A stretch of 64,000 bases of DNA. It comes from Rhizobium sp. 9140 (GTDB lineage: Bacteria > Pseudomonadota > Alphaproteobacteria > Rhizobiales > Rhizobiaceae). A program made the translations under genes and the position numbers. Every line of letters begins with the position of its first letter. The first letter of the stretch is position 1. The stretch is taken from positions 62,001 to 126,000 of the forward strand of contig NZ_FJUR01000002.1 in the NCBI RefSeq assembly GCF_900067135.1, given 5' to 3'. Positions 17,360 to 25,698 of this stretch are shown piece after piece. The notes below the pieces were generated by a model. It saw nothing but the letters and a program-made list of their open reading frames with translations. It did not search any database and had not been told where the DNA came from.

Positions 17360-18852
17360 GCGACTTCTCCCGCATCCGACGACAGGAGACGCATATACGC
17401 CTTCGCCGATGTCGTCTCGACCGTCGCCCTCGGCAAATACGGGTAGATGGACAGGTCCAGTCTGGGCGGCCGGCGTTCCACCCGGCACAGGATCAGATGC
17501 TTGACGGCGTCAAAGCCAATGGCGCCAAGCTGGATCGCCTGCTTCACCGCCGCATGCAGATCGGCGAGTTCGAAGCTCTCCAGCAGGCGGAGGACCTGCA
17601 CGTACTCACGCCGGCCGTGTTTGGCCATGCGGCCTTCCATCAACCGGCGCAGCGTAGCGAACTCTTGCGGCAAGTCCCAGCCCTGGAGGGGCGCTGCCTG
17701 ATCCAGCGAATTGATCTTCTGCTCGATCAGCGGCAGGTAATGGACAGGATCGAAGACGACGTCTTCCCGTTCCCAGCACCGAGGATGGCGGGCGATGATC
17801 TCGCCACGGCCACCAATGACCACTTCGTTGACATAGCCGCGCACCCACACATCCTGATGGCCATAGGCGACCGGGACGGAATAGTCGTTGGTCTTGTAGC
17901 GCACCAGCGACTGCGCCGTCACCTTGGCACTTGCCTGGTCGCAGGCATCAAATGGCGAGGCTGGCAAGGCGCGCATGGCAGCCAGATCGCGCCGCAAGCG
18001 CTCGCCGATCGTCTCGCTCTCGCCGCGCAGCCTGTCGCGCTGGCGCTTCCGGCACTGCTCCTCCAGAAAGGTGTTGAACGCCTCCCATGTCGCAAACTGC
18101 GGGATCGGTACCATGAAGTTGCGCCGGGCATAGCCGACGAGACCCTCGACGTTCCCCTTGTCGTTGCCCTTGCCGGGACGGCCATAGCGATCCCGGATAA
18201 GGTAGTGGGACAGGAAGCCGCTGAACAACGTCGCGCGCTTGCGGGTGCCGTCAGGCAAAATCTTCGCCACCAGGCAACGGTCGTTGTCGTAGACGATCGA
18301 TTGCGGCACGGCGCCGAAGAAAGCGAACGCATGGACATGGCCATCGACCCAGGCCTCGGCCACTGCCGCCGGATAGGCCCGCACGTAGCAGCCGTCGCTG
18401 TGCGGAAGGTCGAGCACGAAGAAATGCGCCTTCTGCTCGACACCGCCGATGACCACCATCGCCTCACCGAAATCGGCCTGCGCATGGCCGGGCGGATGCG
18501 ACAGCGGCACGAACACTTCCTGGCGGCGCTGATCCCGCTCGCGCATGTAATCCTTGATGATCGTATAGCCGCCAGTGAACCCGCATTCGTCTCGAAGCCG
18601 GTCAAACACCCGCTTGGCCGTATGGCGCTGCTTGCGCGGCACTTGTCTGTCTTCGTCCAGCCAGTGATCGATCGTCGAGACAAACGCATCCAGCTTGGGC
18701 CGCCGGATCGGTGATTGTCGCTGATAGCCAGGTGGCGTCGAATAGGACAGCATCTTGGAAACGCTGTCGCGCGATATGTTGAAATGCTTTGCAGCCTGAC
18801 GCCGGCTCATGCCTTCCGAGCAAGCCAGTCGAACCTTCAGATATAATTCCAC
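17356..18852 (-). CDS. istA: IS21 transposase IstA
   Basis: 498 residues with an N-terminal helix-turn-helix (GMSRRQAAKHFNISRDSVSK), then an rve-type DDE catalytic core: Asp in AQADFGEA, Asp in VYDNDR and Glu in KGNVEGLVGYARRNF. The C-terminal domain is complete. The start is a GTG at 18852. Cuts and joins the element's ends. No frameshift or internal stop, so probably active. Confidence 0.95.
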   Translation of the reverse strand: MELYLKVRLACSEGMSRRQAAKHFNISRDSVSKMLSYSTPPGYQRQSPIRRPKLDAFVSTIDHWLDEDRQVPRKQRHTAKRVFDRLRDECGFTGGYTIIKDYMRERDQRRQEVFVPLSHPPGHAQADFGEAMVVIGGVEQKAHFFVLDLPHSDGCYVRAYPAAVAEAWVDGHVHAFAFFGAVPQSIVYDNDRCLVAKILPDGTRKRATLFSGFLSHYLIRDRYGRPGKGNDKGNVEGLVGYARRNFMVPIPQFATWEAFNTFLEEQCRKRQRDRLRGESETIGERLRRDLAAMRALPASPFDACDQASAKVTAQSLVRYKTNDYSVPVAYGHQDVWVRGYVNEVVIGGRGEIIARHPRCWEREDVVFDPVHYLPLIEQKINSLDQAAPLQGWDLPQEFATLRRLMEGRMAKHGRREYVQVLRLLESFELADLHAAVKQAIQLGAIGFDAVKHLILCRVERRPPRLDLSIYPYLPRATVETTSAKAYMRLLSSDAGEVA

Positions 18853-18946
18853 GGTATAGATCCCCAGGCCCTCCTGCGCTCATTGCAGAAGAGAAATAGG
18901 TGGCCGACTTTTACGCCGCCCGAAGCGGGACAATCCCGCCGCTACC

Positions 18947-18974
18947 GTGGTCTAATTTTGCACCGCCGCTCTCA
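18947..18974 (-). repeat. IS21 right terminal inverted repeat
   Basis: Read on the minus strand it starts TGAGAGCGGCGGTGCAAAAT and ends CCAC. It defines the right edge of the element at 18974, inside the patD coding sequence. Confidence 0.7.
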
Positions 18975-19434
18975 TCATCAGCGGGTAGTTCCACGGCGCG
19001 ATGGAGCCGACGACACCGATCGCATCGCGCCGGATCATCGAGGTGTGTCCGGGCAGATATTCGCCCGCTACCGGCCCGTTCAGCATGCGGATGGCGCCGG
19101 CAAAAAACCGCCAGCAATCGACGATCGCCGGGATCTCGTCGTTGCGCACGGCATGCAGCGGCTTGCCGCAATTGAGCGCCTCGAGGCTTGCGAACCCGTC
19201 CGCGTCACGCTCGATCGCATCGGCGATCCGCAGGAGATAGGTCGAACGCTCGGCCGGTGTCGTGCGCGACCATGTGGTGAAGGCGCGCTCGGCGGCGTCT
19301 ACCGCCGCATCGATCTGCCCGTGCGACGCCTCGGCAAGCGCAAGGATTTTCGCGCCGGTCTTCGGGTTGAGGATCTGCTCTTCCGCCTCCGTGCCGGCTT
19401 CGAAGCGCGCGCCGATCAAAAGGTCCGTGTCCAT
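18975..19434 (-). pseudogene. patD: Gamma-aminobutyraldehyde dehydrogenase PatD, 3' part lost
   Basis: The first 153 codons of an aldehyde dehydrogenase, start ATG 19434 with AGGAG before it. Segments such as NCGKPLHAVRNDEIPAIVD, GEYLPGHTSMIRRD and SIAPWNYPLMM correspond closely to E. coli PatD (YdcW), which oxidises 4-aminobutanal in putrescine breakdown. The catalytic Cys and Glu lie in the missing two thirds. Reading continues a few codons into the IS end and stops. It is the last gene of the ydcSTUV operon, as in E. coli. Confidence 0.9.
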
Positions 19435-19459
19435 GGTCGATCTCCTGTTCAGGTTCGTA

Positions 19460-20275
19460 TCATTTGCCCGCGCCGGCAATGCGGTCGCCATCGCGGGTGA
19501 GGAAGTAGGCGGCAAGGATGGGCAAAAGCGTCACCAGCACGACGACCATGGCGACCACATTGGTCACCGGCCGCTGGCGCGGACGGATCAGCTCTTCCAG
19601 CATCCAGATCGGCAATGTCGATTGCTGTCCGGCGGTAAATGTCGTGACGATGACCTCGTCGAAGGACAGCGCGAAGGCGAGCATGCCGCCGGCCAGAAGC
19701 GCTGTCGCGATGTTCGGCAGGATGACGTAGCGAAACGTCTGGAAGCCATCGGCCCCGAGATCCATGGACGCTTCCACCAGCGAGCCCGACAGGCGGCGAA
19801 AGCGGGCGACAGCATTGTTGTAGACGACGACGATGCAGAACGTGGCATGGCCGAGCACGATGGTGAACAACGAGAACGGAATATCCGCCATCGAGAAGGC
19901 CGACCGGAGCGCGATGCCAGTGATGATGCCTGGCAGGGCGATCGGCAGGATGACGAGCAGCGACACTGCCTCGCGTCCGAAGAAGGCGGAGCGGGAAACG
20001 GCGGCGGCGCAGAGCGTGCCGAGCACGAGGGCGATGGCCGTCGCAAGGCTCGCCACCTTCACCGACAGCATGAGCGCCGCCCAGACATCCGGCCGGTTCC
20101 AGGTGACGGCAAACCATTGCAGCGTCAGCCCCGGCGGCGGAAAGCGATAGCTCTTCTCCTCGGTGGTAAAGGCATAGAGGAAGATCAGCAGGATCGGCAG
20201 ATGCAGGAACAGCAGGCCGACACAAGCCGAGATCTTCAGGGGTAGCGGCGCCCGGTCGAGACGGTCAGAGCGCAT
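19460..20275 (-). CDS. ydcV: Putrescine/spermidine-type ABC permease 2 (YdcV/PotC)
   Basis: 271 residues with six membrane segments. The permease EAA loop is [20 protein letters not shown] near residue 165. The start ATG lies 11 bases inside the upstream permease gene, so the two are coupled. It forms the channel with YdcU. It ends 25 bases before the truncated patD. Confidence 0.9.
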   Translation of the reverse strand: MRSDRLDRAPLPLKISACVGLLFLHLPILLIFLYAFTTEEKSYRFPPPGLTLQWFAVTWNRPDVWAALMLSVKVASLATAIALVLGTLCAAAVSRSAFFGREAVSLLVILPIALPGIITGIALRSAFSMADIPFSLFTIVLGHATFCIVVVYNNAVARFRRLSGSLVEASMDLGADGFQTFRYVILPNIATALLAGGMLAFALSFDEVIVTTFTAGQQSTLPIWMLEELIRPRQRPVTNVVAMVVVLVTLLPILAAYFLTRDGDRIAGAGK

Positions 20276-21227
20276 CGAAAGCTCCCATGCGGCGGGCGGC
20301 CCAGAGGTAGGCGCTCATGATGACGATGGGGACCAGCGTGAAGGCGGCAGCGAGGGGCAGGTTGCCGGCGGTGCCTTGCTGCGCATAGACCGCCTGCCCG
20401 ATGAAGAGGCGGGAGGAGCCGATGATCTGCGGGATGATGTAGTCGCCGAGCGTCAGCGAGAAGGTGAAGATGGAGCCGGCGACGATACCCGGCAGCGCAA
20501 GCGGCAGCAGTACATGACGAAACGTCTGGCGCGGACGGGCGCCGAGATCGGCCGAGGCTTCGACAAGACTGCCGGATACCCGTTCGAGCGCCGCCTGTAT
20601 CGGCAGGATCATGAAGGGCAGCCACACATAGACGAAGACCATGAAGGTGCCTGTATAGCTGACCGAGAGCGAGTTGCCGCCGATAAAGGGTATCGCGAGC
20701 CAGGCATCGAGAAGCCAGATGAGATGCAGCTTTGTAAACAGCCAGGTGAGAATGCCCTCCTTCGCAAGGATCAGCTTCCAGGCGTAGATCTTCACGAGGT
20801 AGCTCGACCAGAGCGGCAGCATGACACCGAGATAGAAGACGGCCTTCCAGACGCCCTGCGCATAGCGCGCGGCATAGTAGGCGATGGGAAAGGCGATGAC
20901 GATCGAGGCCAGCGTCACGCTCGCTGCCATCAGGACGGTGCGCAGGATGATGTCGAAATTCGCGTCCGAGAAAAGCTGCCGGTAGGTGGCAAGCGTCGGC
21001 TCGTAGGTCACAAGGCCGGAGAAATCGTCGATGGCGAAAAGGCTCTGGGCGAGGAAGATCGCGAGCGAGCCGAGATAGACGACGCCGAGCCAAAGGAGCG
21101 GCAGGCAGAGAAGCAAGGCCAGAAACAGCTTGGGGTGCCGCCAGAAGATATCTGAAAGGCGACCCGTCCCAGGCCTGCCCGGGGTCATCGTCGCATTGCC
21201 CTGGTGAACCTGCGAGGCCATCGCCAT
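20265..21227 (-). CDS. ydcU: Putrescine/spermidine-type ABC permease 1 (YdcU/PotB)
   Basis: 320 residues from ATG 21227, which shares one base with the TGA of the ATPase gene. It has six membrane segments after a cytoplasmic N-terminus ([20 protein letters not shown] is the first). The EAA loop is [20 protein letters not shown]. Partner of YdcV. Confidence 0.9.
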   Translation of the reverse strand: MAMASQVHQGNATMTPGRPGTGRLSDIFWRHPKLFLALLLCLPLLWLGVVYLGSLAIFLAQSLFAIDDFSGLVTYEPTLATYRQLFSDANFDIILRTVLMAASVTLASIVIAFPIAYYAARYAQGVWKAVFYLGVMLPLWSSYLVKIYAWKLILAKEGILTWLFTKLHLIWLLDAWLAIPFIGGNSLSVSYTGTFMVFVYVWLPFMILPIQAALERVSGSLVEASADLGARPRQTFRHVLLPLALPGIVAGSIFTFSLTLGDYIIPQIIGSSRLFIGQAVYAQQGTAGNLPLAAAFTLVPIVIMSAYLWAARRMGAFDAL

Positions 21228-22222
21228 CAGGCTTCCTCCATCACGTGGAGGTCCTGCCGGTCGAAGGCGAACGTTATGGGTATGCCGTTGGCGGGAACGG
21301 GCGTGCCGGCCGGGAGCGATGCGACGATACGCTGGCCGCCGCAATCGAGCGTCAGCCGGTTGATCGGGCCGAGAAAGCTCGCGGCAATCGGCACGCCGGT
21401 GAGCCCCAGCTGATCATCGGCGGGCGTTCCGAGCAGGATCGACTCCGGACGCAGGCTGGCGGCGGGGGCGTCGAGGCCAAGCCGCTGGCATTGTTCGCGG
21501 GAGAGAACGTTGGAGGAGCCGACGAAATCGGCGACGAACCGCGTCTTCGGGCGGCGGTAGATCTCTTCGGGCGTCCCCACCTGTCGCACCTTGCCCTCTT
21601 GAAAAACGGCCACCCGGTCGGCCATCGACAGGGCCTCGCTCTGGTCGTGGGTGACGAAGATGAAGGTGAGGCCGAGCGTCTTCTGAAGGGTCTTCAGCTC
21701 TTCCTGCATCTGCTCGCGCAGCTTCAGGTCCAGCGCGCCCAGGGGTTCGTCCAGCAGCAGCACGCGTGGCCGGTTGACGAGCGCCCGGGCCAGAGCCACG
21801 CGCTGGCGCTGGCCGCCGGAGAGCTGGCCGGGTTTGCGCGCGCCATAGCCGGGCAGGGCGACCATCGCCAGCGCTTCCTTCGCCGCCCGCCTCCGCTCGG
21901 TCTTCCCCATGCCCTTGACCATCAGCCCGTAGGCGACGTTGTCGAGGATGGAGAGGTGCGGAAACAGCGCGTAGTCCTGAAAGACCGTGTTAACGTTGCG
22001 CCGGTAGGGCGGCACGCCTTCCGCCGTCTCGCCAAAGATCTCGATATGGCCGGATGTCGGCTGCTCGAAGCCGGCGACGAGCCGCAGGCAGGTCGTCTTG
22101 CCGGAGCCCGAGGGGCCGAGCATGGCGAAGAACTCGCCGTCCGCAACCGCGAGATCGACGCCATCGACGGCGCGCACGCTGCCGAAATGGCGCGAGACGT
22201 TTTCGAAGAGGATGGCGGTCAT
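21227..22222 (-). CDS. ydcT: Putrescine/spermidine-type ABC ATPase (YdcT/PotA)
   Basis: 331 residues from ATG 22222 (GGAG six bases before; an ATG-less extension to 22240 is less likely). Walker A GPSGSGKTT, Q-loop VFQDYALFPH, signature LSGGQRQRVALARAL, Walker B LLLDEPLGALD and switch His in FVTHDQSEAL are all present. A TOBE domain follows (about residues 240-325). The gene is separated from the binding-protein gene by a long palindromic repeat. Confidence 0.93.
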   Translation of the reverse strand: MTAILFENVSRHFGSVRAVDGVDLAVADGEFFAMLGPSGSGKTTCLRLVAGFEQPTSGHIEIFGETAEGVPPYRRNVNTVFQDYALFPHLSILDNVAYGLMVKGMGKTERRRAAKEALAMVALPGYGARKPGQLSGGQRQRVALARALVNRPRVLLLDEPLGALDLKLREQMQEELKTLQKTLGLTFIFVTHDQSEALSMADRVAVFQEGKVRQVGTPEEIYRRPKTRFVADFVGSSNVLSREQCQRLGLDAPAASLRPESILLGTPADDQLGLTGVPIAASFLGPINRLTLDCGGQRIVASLPAGTPVPANGIPITFAFDRQDLHVMEEA

Positions 22223-22345
22223 TGTGGCTCCATTGGGCAAGGACGAATGTCGTGACGGTGTGCCGTGTCCGTGGTCTGCGGGGGGGGCGGGAGGCGCCTT
22301 GTGCAGTGGTCGATGGCGCCATCTTCACGCGTACCAGACCCGCGA

Positions 22346-22448
22346 CGTCATCCTCGGGCTTGTCCTGAGGATCTGAGCCCTTCATCGGGAAATCGACGTT
22401 ATGCGCGGTCGCTTTCAGCAGATCCTCGGGACAAGCCCGAGGATGACG
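22346..22448. repeat. Rhizobial RIME-like palindromic element
   Basis: Two 30-base arms (22346-22375 and 22419-22448) are inverted copies of each other with one mismatch, 43 bases apart. Each contains the CCTCGGGCTTGTCC core of rhizobial intergenic mosaic elements. The element sits in the transcript between the binding-protein gene and its ATPase, the usual place for a hairpin that protects or ends the upstream message. Confidence 0.8.
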
Positions 22449-22487
22449 GAGGAGAGAGAGATGAGGCGGTCGGCATGCTGTCTCGCG

Positions 22488-23648
22488 TCACCGCCCGCCA
22501 ATGACGCCGATATAGTCGGACACCCAGCGGTGGTAAGGCACGCATTCGCTCTGGCCGGCGCATTTGGCAACCGGCGTCTTCCAGAACTTCACCTTGTCGA
22601 AGTTCTCGTAGCCATTGGTCTTGCAGCCTTCGTCCGTCAGCAGCGCATTGCCTTTGCAGGCAGCGCCGACGGAAGGATTGGCGCCGAACCAGGCGGACAC
22701 ATCGCCCTGAACCTTGGGCGAAAGCGAATGCTCCATCCACATATAGGCGCAGTTCGGGTGGGCGCTTTCGGAGGACAGCATCGTCGTATCGGCCCAGCCG
22801 GTCGTGCCTTCCTCCGGGAAGACGGCGGCGATCGGCTGCTTTTCGGCCGTCAGCAGATTGACCTGAAACGGCCACGAGCCGGAGGCGACAACGCCTTCGT
22901 TCTTGAAGTCGTCGATCTGGATCATGGCGTCGTGCCAGTAGCGGCCGACCAGCGTGCGCTGGACACGAAGAATATCGAGTGCCGCCTTGTACTGTTCCTC
23001 GTTCAGCTCGTAAGGGTCCTTGATGCCGAGTTCCGGCTTGTGCGCCATCAGGTAGTTGGCGGCGTCCGCGACGTGGATCGGCCCGTCATAGGCCTGAACG
23101 CGGCCCTTGTTGGACTTGCCGTCCGGCAGGGTCATCTCCTCGAAGACCACCTTCCAGCTTTTCGGCGGTTCACCCTTGAACGCCTCGGTATTGTACATCA
23201 GCACGTTCGGACCCCAGACATAGGGGGTGCCGTAGTGGACGCCCTTGACCGTGTGCCAGGGTGCATCCTGCATGCGGGCATCCAGCGTCTTCCAGCTGGG
23301 AATGAGGTCGGTGTTCACCGGCTGCACACGCTTGCCGGCCACAAGACGGAGTGACGCGTCGCCGGATGCGGTGACGAGGTCAAAGCCGCCTTCGTTCATC
23401 AGCGCGACCATTTCGTCGGAGGTCGCGGCTGTCTTCACCGAGACCTTGCAGCCGCTCGATTTCTCGAAATCTGTAACCCAGTCATAGGCTTTGTCGGTCT
23501 CGCCGCGCTCGATATAGCCGGCCCATGCCACGATCGACAGTTCGCCTTCGCCCTTGCCAAGCGTCTTCAAAGGCTCCTGTGCAATGGCGGACGTGGCAAA
23601 GGCAAGCGAGAGGGCAAGGGTGGTGCAGGACTTCAGAATCTTGATCAT
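22488..23648 (-). CDS. ydcS: Putrescine/polyamine periplasmic binding protein YdcS
   Basis: 386 residues, PotD-type binding protein with a signal peptide (to about residue 23, AIAQE). It matches remembered E. coli YdcS segments nearly word for word: SVKTAATSDEMVALM, DLVTASGDASLRL, GKSNKGRVQAYDGPI and GWADTTML. It captures putrescine or a related amine for YdcTUV. First gene of the operon; the LysR gene lies upstream in the same direction, 118 bases away. Four cysteines near the C-terminus (for example AACKGNALLTDEGCK) may form disulfides. Confidence 0.93.
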   Translation of the reverse strand: MIKILKSCTTLALSLAFATSAIAQEPLKTLGKGEGELSIVAWAGYIERGETDKAYDWVTDFEKSSGCKVSVKTAATSDEMVALMNEGGFDLVTASGDASLRLVAGKRVQPVNTDLIPSWKTLDARMQDAPWHTVKGVHYGTPYVWGPNVLMYNTEAFKGEPPKSWKVVFEEMTLPDGKSNKGRVQAYDGPIHVADAANYLMAHKPELGIKDPYELNEEQYKAALDILRVQRTLVGRYWHDAMIQIDDFKNEGVVASGSWPFQVNLLTAEKQPIAAVFPEEGTTGWADTTMLSSESAHPNCAYMWMEHSLSPKVQGDVSAWFGANPSVGAACKGNALLTDEGCKTNGYENFDKVKFWKTPVAKCAGQSECVPYHRWVSDYIGVIGGR

Positions 23649-23745
23649 CTGTGGTCTCCCGGTTCGGCCGTTGTTCGGCTCGTCTGTTCCCGGAAAGAAA
23701 GGTGCCGCGCTTCTGCCGCATTCGCAAATTCATTAAACAGATAGC

Positions 23746-23762
23746 CGGTATCGGTTTTACCG
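23746..23762. promoter_or_regulatory. Inverted repeat CGGTA-N7-TACCG upstream of ydcS
   Basis: Lies just past the LysR stop and about 100 bases before ydcS. The arm spacing would suit a LysR or other dimeric regulator, but it is short and could be chance. Confidence 0.3.
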
Positions 23763-23766
23763 AAAG

Positions 23767-24678
23767 CTAGTTGCGTCCGCGCCCGCTGCGCAGATTTTCC
23801 ACGACGCCGATGAAATCACGCGCGGACTGTGGCAGGCTCGATCCTTTCCGCCAGACCATTCCGACCTGCACCACGGGCAGGGCGCCGGACACGTCGCGGC
23901 TTTCGATCCGGTCGCCTTCCAGAGACCAGGGCCGATAGACGAGATCCGGCAGGAGCGCGATACCGGCGCCGGTGGCAACAAGGCTGCGCACGGCTTCCAC
24001 CGAGCGGGTGCGGAACGCCACATGCGGACGGGCGCCGAGGGCAGCGAGCAGTTTGCCGGTGTTTTCCTCGATTTCGTCCACCGTCAGCATGATCAGCGGC
24101 TCCTGCGCGACATCCGATATCGAAATGATATCGGCCGAGACGAGCCGATGGCCGAGCGGCAGCCAGAGCCTGTAGGGCGAGGTCTCGATGATCTCCGCCT
24201 GCAGCGCCATGCGATCGCGCAGGTTGGAAATGACCATCACGGCGACATCGAGCTCGCCGCCGACGAGAAGATGTTCGAGATAGGAACCGTTGTCCTCTAT
24301 CGCGCTGACATCGACCGAGGGGAATGCCCGGCGATAGCGCGCCAGAAGATCCGACAGAACATAGCCCGCCACCAGCGACGTCACGCCGAGATTGAGCTTG
24401 CCCGTCGCGGCTTCCGGTGTTTCGGCAAACGAGCGGCGGGCATCTTGCACGCCTGCCAGGATCTTCGTCGCATGGCGCAGAAACTGGTGCCCGTTATGGG
24501 TGATATGCAGGCCGCGCGGATGCCTGTCGAAGAGCGCCACGCCGAGATCGCTTTCAAGTTCCTTGATCGCTTCGGTGATCGAGGATTGTGAGATGGACAG
24601 ATTCTGTGCCGCCCGGGTGACAGACCCCTGTTCGGCAACGGCAACGAAGAACTGAAGCTGGCGGAGCGTGAAGGCCAT
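23767..24678 (-). CDS. LysR-family transcriptional regulator
   Basis: 303 residues. The N-terminal winged helix is classical (FTLRQLQFFVAVAEQGSVTR, then SISQSSITEAIKELE). A two-lobed effector domain starts near residue 90 (LNLGVTSLVAGYVLSDLL). It stands directly upstream of ydcS, so polyamine-dependent control of that operon is a reasonable guess; the same-strand rather than divergent arrangement weakens it a little. Confidence 0.88.
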   Translation of the reverse strand: MAFTLRQLQFFVAVAEQGSVTRAAQNLSISQSSITEAIKELESDLGVALFDRHPRGLHITHNGHQFLRHATKILAGVQDARRSFAETPEAATGKLNLGVTSLVAGYVLSDLLARYRRAFPSVDVSAIEDNGSYLEHLLVGGELDVAVMVISNLRDRMALQAEIIETSPYRLWLPLGHRLVSADIISISDVAQEPLIMLTVDEIEENTGKLLAALGARPHVAFRTRSVEAVRSLVATGAGIALLPDLVYRPWSLEGDRIESRDVSGALPVVQVGMVWRKGSSLPQSARDFIGVVENLRSGRGRN

Positions 24679-24744
24679 CCCTTGGTTATCGGGATGTGGC
24701 TGCGGCTTGGCAAGTCCTGCGGTGACCGGAACGGTACGCTTGTC

Positions 24745-25248
24745 TTACGGGTTTGTCCCCCGTCCGATGAGCAGCTCGGACAGCGTCACCGGCCGCAGCC
24801 CTTGTGCATCCACGCCGACATCGAACTGCCGCAGCATCGGCTTCAGGCGTCCGTGCGAATGCCCATGGAGATCGATCGATTTCTTGCCCATCTTATTCCA
24901 GGTGCGGAACGCGTAGTGGCAGAGAATCAGATGTTGACCGTCGAGAAGGATCTCTGCATAGGCCTGAACACTCGACCAGCCTTTCGCTGCGGTCGTCGTT
25001 TCCGGATCGTTGTTGCCAATGATGAGGTGCTTGCGGCCATTCAAGGCGTCGAGCAATGCCGCGCAGTCGCCCCGCGGCGAGATGACGTCGCCCAAATGCC
25101 AGACCTCGTCATCCTCTCCGACGATGGCGTTCCAATTTGCGATCAGAGCAGCATCGTGGTCGGCCATTGTGGAAAACGGGCGGCGGTCGATGCGCAGGAC
25201 GCGCGGATCGCCGAAATGCGTGTCGCTGGTAAAGTAGATCATCGGCAT
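24745..25248 (-). CDS. Calcineurin-like metallophosphoesterase
   Basis: 167 residues with the metal-binding motifs of the family: SDTHFGD (Asp, His), GDVIS, GNND, LCHYAF and HGHSHG, and ISPRGDCAALLDALNGRKHL between them. A cytoplasmic phosphohydrolase of the kind often called predicted phosphoesterase in phage and bacterial genomes; substrate unknown. No ribosome-binding site is obvious before ATG 25248. Confidence 0.85.
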   Translation of the reverse strand: MPMIYFTSDTHFGDPRVLRIDRRPFSTMADHDAALIANWNAIVGEDDEVWHLGDVISPRGDCAALLDALNGRKHLIIGNNDPETTTAAKGWSSVQAYAEILLDGQHLILCHYAFRTWNKMGKKSIDLHGHSHGRLKPMLRQFDVGVDAQGLRPVTLSELLIGRGTNP

Positions 25249-25343
25249 GATCTGGCGCCGGTGCGGACGAGATCAACCCGTTAAAAGCCCGTCGATGGTC
25301 GTGCCGCTTGACCCAAGTGGATCAGCGCCACACGTTCCAGCCT

Positions 25344-25517
25344 ATGAAAGAACCGCGCTACACGAAATCCAACCTTCCCCAGAAGATCTGTGCCGCCTGC
25401 GGACGACCATTCGCATGGCGCAAGAAGTGGGCGCGCGACTGGGACGACGTCAAGACGTGCTCGGAACGTTGCAAGGGGGAACTGCGTCGGAAGACATCAG
25501 CAGGGTCACCCGCGTAA
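25344..25517 (+). CDS. DUF2256 small zinc-ribbon-like protein
   Basis: 57 residues from ATG 25344. It shows the DUF2256 pattern of a CxxC pair (KICAACGRPFAWRKKWARDW) and a later CSERC pair, four cysteines that probably bind zinc. In some genomes this family occurs with a photolyase or cryptochrome gene, but none is present here. An upstream in-frame TTG at 25308 is possible. Function unknown. Confidence 0.75.
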   Translation: MKEPRYTKSNLPQKICAACGRPFAWRKKWARDWDDVKTCSERCKGELRRKTSAGSPA

Positions 25518-25639
25518 GCGAGCTTGGCACGTCCTGAATGGCGCGCGGCGCTCCTGGAAAACGCATGTTCGGGCGATTACGCCACGCCCACCGGACTATA
25601 CTCCGCGGCAGGCTCGTCTATAGAGTCTCGCAGGAATGC

Positions 25640-25670
25640 GCAGATCTTTCCGCTCTCGGCGGAGATCTGC
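25640..25670. promoter_or_regulatory. Hairpin in the leader of the MFS gene
   Basis: GCAGATCT (25640-25647) pairs with AGATCTGC (25663-25670), with an inner CCG/CGG pair. It lies 29 bases before the transporter start. It may be a terminator for the DUF2256 transcript or part of the leader. The remainder of 25518-25698 shows nothing else. Confidence 0.35.
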
Positions 25671-25698
25671 CTTTGCGCTGCGGAATGGGGATGGCGAT

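Larger units (their letters stand above)
16469..18974 (-). mobile_element. IS21-family insertion sequence, about 2.5 kb
   Basis: Carries istA and istB on the minus strand and ends in imperfect inverted repeats that start TG and end CA. The ends also hold a second, subterminal repeat (GCGGCGCAAAAGTCGGCCAC near 16500 and its complement at 18900-18919), the multiple terminal repeats typical of IS21. Both genes are intact, so the element may still move. The bases flanking it (CCACG left, TCATC right) are not a direct repeat, and the flanking genes belong to different operons. Confidence 0.9.

Noticed and set aside
16464..18979. Target-site duplication around the IS
   Set aside because: Left CCACG and right TCATC do not match in any register of 4-8 bases, so a simple insertion was rejected in favour of a rearrangement.
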